Assembly (NCBI GenBank): GCA_965372355.1
Contig: CBDVBZ010000121.1
Span: forward strand, 1 to 10,379
DNA from: CBDVBZ01 sp965372355
GTDB taxonomy: Bacteria > Krumholzibacteriota > Krumholzibacteriia > WVZY01
DNA length: 10,379 bases
Reading direction: 5' to 3'
In this document: positions 6,497 to 10,379 of the stretch, piece by piece
Layout of the letters: each line of letters opens with the position of its first letter
How positions within the stretch are numbered: the first letter of the stretch is position 1
Made by a program: the position numbers and the translations under genes
The notes under the pieces: model-generated
What the model was told of the DNA's origin: nothing
Databases searched by the model: none
What the model saw: only the letters and a program-made list of their open reading frames with translations

Positions 6497-9400
6497 ATGC
6501 CACATGCCAGGATAACGGTTTTAAGCTTCGTTTTGATAACCGTCTGCGCTGGTTTTCACGCCAATGTGATGGCTCAGAAGCCAGTGGCCAATCGTGATCT
6601 GGAGATCCTTCCCGCTGAGCAGGGTGATTTCTATCGTTTCGAAAACATGCGGGTAAGCAAGGAAAGCGGCGCTCCGGTGGCCCTCTACAGGGTGAATTAC
6701 GCCGTGACGCCCTCTACGCCGCTGAACATGGCGAGGCAGTATCTCAGCGAGAACGCGGCGCTTCTGCGCATGCAGACGGACATCGCCGATCTGCAGCACA
6801 CGTCTACCAGAGAAACCCCCGGAGGGTATCACGTCAGATTCTTGCAGACCATAAACGGCTATCCGGTCTACAAGAGCGATATTGTCGTCAATATCAATCG
6901 TCAGAACAAAATCACGATCGTAATGAGTAACTACAAGCCTCTGGCCAAGCTGGATGATGCCACTCCCGCGATTTCGTTGGATGACGCGGATCGGATTGCG
7001 GAGGACCACCTGGATATCCAGGGACGGATTCACTTCCGGGACAGAAAGACGGTCGTGTATTACAACCGTCACACGACCCGTCTGGCACACCAGGTGACTA
7101 TCGTTCCGGCCGAGGACACCCATGGCGATTGGGAAGTACTGATCGACGCCGTTAGCGGAGAGATATTTCGCGTCGAAGACAAAGCAATCTATGTGACAGG
7201 CTCCGGTCACGTCTTCGATCCCGATCCGCTGACGCGGGGTCTGGCGGTGTATCAGACCGGCGGTCAGTTCGGAGACAACGCCGACGCCGATACGGATTCA
7301 CTGGTGGCGCAGATCGTACAAAGAGACCTCCTGGATCTCGAGTTCAGCGCCGGCATGTATCACCTCCGCGGCCCTTACGCGCAGATCGTTGACTCGGAAT
7401 CTCCCTTTAACGGGTTGTTCAGCCGGGCCGATAGCGCGTGGCACTTCACACGCGATCCCGACGGCTTTGAGGCGGCAAACGTGTATTTCCATCTCGATGA
7501 GTCGATGCGGTATGTCAACGAGACCCTCGGTTTTAGTCTGATGCCGTATCAGTACACGGGTGGGGTCAAAGGGGATCCCCACGGTCTGAGCGGGGCCGAC
7601 AACTCCCATTACAGTTCCAGTACCGGTGAGCTCGCCTGGGGTGAGGGTGGTGTCGATGATGCCGAAGACGAAGATGTGATTCTTCACGAGCTGGGTCACG
7701 GTCTTCATGACTGGCTCACCAACGGCAACCTCTCACAGGTCGAGGGCCTGAGCGAGGGATGCGGAGACTACTGGTGCGCGTCGTACAACCGCAGCACCGG
7801 GTTCTGGACCCCATCGGACGCCCAGTACTACTGGACGTTTCAGTGGGATGGACACAACGAATTCTGGGCGGGAAGGGTGACCAACTACACCGCCCACTAC
7901 CCGGAGGGTCTCGTCGGTCAGATCCACACCGATGGTCAGATGTGGGCATCCACGCTGATGCAGATCTATGACGACATTGGCCGGGCGGCCACCGACTTGA
8001 ATTTCCTCGAAGCGCTTGCGAACACCGGTTCGTCCTCCGGCCAGGAAGACGCCGCCCAGGCCTTCATCCAGGCGGATCTGGATCTCCACGGCGGAGCCAA
8101 CCTCAGCGCAATCGACTACTGGTTCACGCTGAGGGGTTACAACGTGACCGTTCCCATCCCTTCCATTACGCACGTCCCTCTGGTGGACACGGAAGATGCC
8201 GACGGGCCCTACGTGGTGAGTGCCACGGTCACCACGGCGTTTCCTCTGACGACCGTTCAGTTGATTCACGGTACCGGCGGCGCGTTTACCGATACTCTGG
8301 ACATGACCGATCAAGGCGGCGGTAACTACACCGGGCAAATTACGGGAACGGGCTCGGCGGAAGACTACAACTACTACATCTTTGCCGCGGATAACGCCTC
8401 GCTGGCCAACACCCATCCGGTGGGTGCGCCGGCAAACTATCATTCCTTCCACGCGGGAGCGGACATGACTCCGCCGCAGATCGTTCATTCGCCGCTGGGA
8501 GATCAGGCGTACATCCGCTGGCCGGCGACGGTTCAGGCGACGATCACGGACAATTTCGGTATCGACAGCGCCTGGGTGGAATACTCGGTGAATCTCGGTG
8601 CGTTGACCGGCAGCTTCGGAATGACGAACACCGGCGGGGATAACTACAGCGGTACATTCGATATCGACACGAACGCGGTGGCTATCGGCGATACGGTGGA
8701 CTATCGCATCGTGGCAGAGGATGCCTCTTTGCAGAACAACCAGGCTCTCGACCCGGTCGCGGGAGATCACGGGTTCAGGATCATCGAAGTCCGGGGCGCG
8801 ATCCTGGTCATCGATGACGATCCGTCCTCGAGCCACGCCACGGTTTACACCGAGAAGGGCGCATACACGCGAGATCTGATGGCGAACCCCTACGGGTTGT
8901 CTGCGGGTCTTCTGGAGAGCTACCTGCTCGATTTCGGTTATCTGGCGGTGACGGAAACACCGGCCACGACTGATGCCGGGACGTGGGGCAGCTACGATCT
9001 GCTGATTTCCTCCAGCGGGCTCAATGCACTCAGCCTGTCCAATGCCACATACCGAAGTGCATTGGTGGCGTATGCCCAGGGTGGCGGAAAATATATTATT
9101 GAAGGTGGAGAGGTTGGCTGGAACTGGAGAAATGATACAGACATCACGACCTACGTGATCCATGCTGACGATTGGAATTCTGACAACGCGGGTACTCTCA
9201 ATTTGATTGCCGGACAGTCGACGCATCCGATGGTCACGACACCCAACGCGCTACCGGCGAGCATCGCCATCACGTACACCGCGGATGGAAGCGAAGATGC
9301 CATGACGACGACGGACGCGTATGTGATCTATGAACCGTCATCGTATACGGGGGACGCGGGCATAGCGGTGTACGATGACGATCCCGACACCACGAACGCG

Positions 9401-10084
9401 CAGATGGCGTACTACGCACTCAACTTTGCGCAGATCACCGACCAGGATGTGGCGCGTGACCTTCTGGAGAACACGGTCAGACACATTCTGCACCCGGACA
9501 TCACGCCCCCGGAGATGCCGGGCAGCTTCACCGTCGCGCACAACACGGGGAGCGGGAACCACCTCGAGTGGGTTGCGTCAACGGCGCATGACTTTGCGTC
9601 GTTCCGTATCTACCGTTCGGGCGATTGGCCGCCCGCGACCAGCAAGGATCCGGTCCACACGACGACAAGCACGGAGTGGTTCGATCCCGATTACGACGGC
9701 TGGAACGTGTACTATGCCATGACGGCGGTCGATGACAGCGGTAATGAAAGCGAAGCCGCAATAGGCATGGTACCGACGGGGATCGGCGATCAGAAGATCC
9801 CCGGCAAGCTGGCGCTATATCAGAATGTACCGAACCCGTTCAACCCGACGACCGTGATTCGATACGACGTGCCCGCCGAGGGCGCGCGGGTATCGCTTGC
9901 GATCTACGATGTGGGTGGACGGCTGGTACGTTCGCTTGTTGATGGCAGTCAGACACCGGGCAACAAATCGGTGACGTGGGATGGCAAGGATTCCCGCGGC
10001 AACACCGTGAGTTCCGGCATCTATTTCTATCGCCTGAGAGCCGGCGACAAAGTGATCACGAAGAAAATGGTAATGTTGAAATGA
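6497..10084 (+). CDS. Secreted multi-domain zinc metallopeptidase (M36/M4-like) with FlgD/T9SS-type C-terminus
   Basis: A 1195-residue exported protein. ATG 6497 has AGGAGG 7 bases upstream. Signal peptide 1-26 (cleavage after VMA). An FTP/PepSY-like propeptide fills about 30-230, a chaperone and inhibitor in fungalysin- and thermolysin-type zymogens. The zinc site is HELGH (397-401) with a probable third ligand E420 in GLSEGCGDYW, equivalent to the GEGWSD motif of family M36. A later HTDGQMW stretch also fits that family. The catalytic part ends near 548. It is followed by two Ig-like domains (about 555-645 and 657-760), a Rossmann-like segment opening with ILVIDDD (767-995) resembling glutamine-amidotransferase/ThuA-type folds, an FN3-like domain (1003-1092), and a FlgD-like/type IX-style sorting domain (1105-1195) with NVPNPFNPTT and a KKMVMLK end. 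It is likely a cell-surface or released protease; substrate unknown. The amidotransferase-like and FN3 calls are by pattern only. Confidence 0.93.
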   Translation: MPHARITVLSFVLITVCAGFHANVMAQKPVANRDLEILPAEQGDFYRFENMRVSKESGAPVALYRVNYAVTPSTPLNMARQYLSENAALLRMQTDIADLQHTSTRETPGGYHVRFLQTINGYPVYKSDIVVNINRQNKITIVMSNYKPLAKLDDATPAISLDDADRIAEDHLDIQGRIHFRDRKTVVYYNRHTTRLAHQVTIVPAEDTHGDWEVLIDAVSGEIFRVEDKAIYVTGSGHVFDPDPLTRGLAVYQTGGQFGDNADADTDSLVAQIVQRDLLDLEFSAGMYHLRGPYAQIVDSESPFNGLFSRADSAWHFTRDPDGFEAANVYFHLDESMRYVNETLGFSLMPYQYTGGVKGDPHGLSGADNSHYSSSTGELAWGEGGVDDAEDEDVILHELGHGLHDWLTNGNLSQVEGLSEGCGDYWCASYNRSTGFWTPSDAQYYWTFQWDGHNEFWAGRVTNYTAHYPEGLVGQIHTDGQMWASTLMQIYDDIGRAATDLNFLEALANTGSSSGQEDAAQAFIQADLDLHGGANLSAIDYWFTLRGYNVTVPIPSITHVPLVDTEDADGPYVVSATVTTAFPLTTVQLIHGTGGAFTDTLDMTDQGGGNYTGQITGTGSAEDYNYYIFAADNASLANTHPVGAPANYHSFHAGADMTPPQIVHSPLGDQAYIRWPATVQATITDNFGIDSAWVEYSVNLGALTGSFGMTNTGGDNYSGTFDIDTNAVAIGDTVDYRIVAEDASLQNNQALDPVAGDHGFRIIEVRGAILVIDDDPSSSHATVYTEKGAYTRDLMANPYGLSAGLLESYLLDFGYLAVTETPATTDAGTWGSYDLLISSSGLNALSLSNATYRSALVAYAQGGGKYIIEGGEVGWNWRNDTDITTYVIHADDWNSDNAGTLNLIAGQSTHPMVTTPNALPASIAITYTADGSEDAMTTTDAYVIYEPSSYTGDAGIAVYDDDPDTTNAQMAYYALNFAQITDQDVARDLLENTVRHILHPDITPPEMPGSFTVAHNTGSGNHLEWVASTAHDFASFRIYRSGDWPPATSKDPVHTTTSTEWFDPDYDGWNVYYAMTAVDDSGNESEAAIGMVPTGIGDQKIPGKLALYQNVPNPFNPTTVIRYDVPAEGARVSLAIYDVGGRLVRSLVDGSQTPGNKSVTWDGKDSRGNTVSSGIYFYRLRAGDKVITKKMVMLK

Positions 10085-10169
10085 GTCCGCGGCTCTTTTG
10101 AGTTCTTTGGGTTAAGAAGCCCGGTTGTCGAGATGAATGAAGGGTCCAGCCGTTTCTATGTAATCTGAC

Positions 10170-10211
10170 GTAACGCTGACCTGAAGGCAGCCCTTCCAGG
10201 AGAGGCGTTAC
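10170..10211. repeat. Long two-part imperfect hairpin
   Basis: GTAACGC (10170-10176) pairs with GCGTTAC (10205-10211). Inside, after a TGA/AGAG internal loop, CCTGAAGG (10180-10187) pairs with CCTTCCAGG (10192-10200) with one bulged C, leaving the loop CAGC. That gives 15 pairs in 42 bases. No T run follows, so it is not an ordinary terminator. It lies 85 bases after the metallopeptidase stop and could be a 3' stability element, a REP-like repeat or part of a small RNA. Confidence 0.45.
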
Positions 10212-10290
10212 ATATACCGATTGGAGCACTTCCAGGACGGGCTCAACCGGCAACAGGTACGACGCGCACGCGAGACAGTGCGAACAGACG

Positions 10291-10324
10291 AACGCCGCCC
10301 CCGGAAGGGCGGCGTTTCTGTCTG
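10291..10324 (+). terminator. Strong GC-rich hairpin, probable terminator
   Basis: AACGCCGCCC (10291-10300) and GGGCGGCGTT (10307-10316) form a perfect 10-base stem with the loop CCGGAA. An outer CAGAC (10285-10289)/GTCTG (10320-10324) pair can extend it. The tail TTTCTGTCTG is only moderately T-rich. It is 206 bases after the metallopeptidase stop, so it may end that transcript or a gene entering from the right on the other strand. Confidence 0.6.
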
Positions 10325-10379
10325 CATGGCTGTATCGTGTAGGATCTGTAGCAACAGCTGCTTCGCGACATCCTCGACC

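Larger units (their letters stand above)
10085..10379. other. Intergenic region with structured elements, no gene recognised
   Basis: These 295 bases hold a long imperfect hairpin (10170-10211) and a strong terminator (10291-10316). Short open frames on both strands have no ribosome site and no family resemblance. The last 60 bases are open on both strands and may belong to a gene continuing beyond the window, but nothing recognisable can be claimed. Confidence 0.6.

Noticed and set aside
7733..9226. Long 497-codon open frame on the minus strand inside the peptidase gene
   Set aside because: It is antisense to a gene with clear domains, is rich in Arg, Val and Ile from complementary codons, and shows no recognisable family; it is a GC-driven shadow.
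10209..10379. Open minus-strand frame at the right edge starting VEDVAKQLLLQILHDTAM
   Set aside because: The first residues look protein-like, but the frame then runs through the terminator hairpin into arginine- and cysteine-rich sequence. Too little is visible to call a gene end.
10326..10379. Possible plus-strand gene start at ATG 10326
   Set aside because: No ribosome-binding site precedes it and the 18 visible codons are serine- and cysteine-rich without a recognisable motif.

Overview
The window looks like bacterial chromosome from a GC-rich Gram-negative lineage, probably one of the uncultured FCB-related phyla (Eisenbacteria, Krumholzibacteria, Zixibacteria, KSB1 or similar). This is an inference from family content. 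The evidence is a eukaryotic-type Ser/Thr kinase fused to a TolB-N/FlgO-like domain and TPRs, and a very long secreted zinc peptidase ending in a FlgD-like/type IX-style C-terminal domain with the NPFNPTT motif. No rRNA, tRNA, CRISPR array, transposase or phage gene is visible.

Layout. Positions 1-255 hold no intact gene, but about 48-150 is a decayed 5' end of a second kinase gene, followed by a promoter (208-236). Position 256-951 (+) encodes an exported isochorismatase-family hydrolase, followed by a terminator-like hairpin. A strong promoter (1117-1144) drives the kinase/TPR gene at 1218-3560 (+), which ends in a near-identical copy of the same hairpin. On the minus strand lie a ParA/Soj-type ATPase (3679-4554) and, upstream of it, an AbgT-family transporter (4689-6242). 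They share a strand with a 134-nt gap and could be co-transcribed. A 254-nt divergent intergenic region with two inverted repeats separates the transporter from the 1195-aa secreted metallopeptidase (6497-10084, +). The last 295 nt hold a long imperfect hairpin and a strong GC-rich terminator but no convincing gene.

The genes do not form an obvious single pathway. The kinase is a membrane signalling protein with a presumed periplasmic TPR sensor. The peptidase and hydrolase are exported enzymes. AbgT is a drug or p-aminobenzoyl-glutamate exporter/importer. The ParA is an orphan with no ParB in view. The most distinctive items are the kinase-gene remnant, the duplicated terminator repeat whose loop is conserved as well as its stem, the multi-domain architecture of the peptidase, and the predicted export of the isochorismatase-like hydrolase. 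I did not find convincing evidence of a wholly new multi-gene system.
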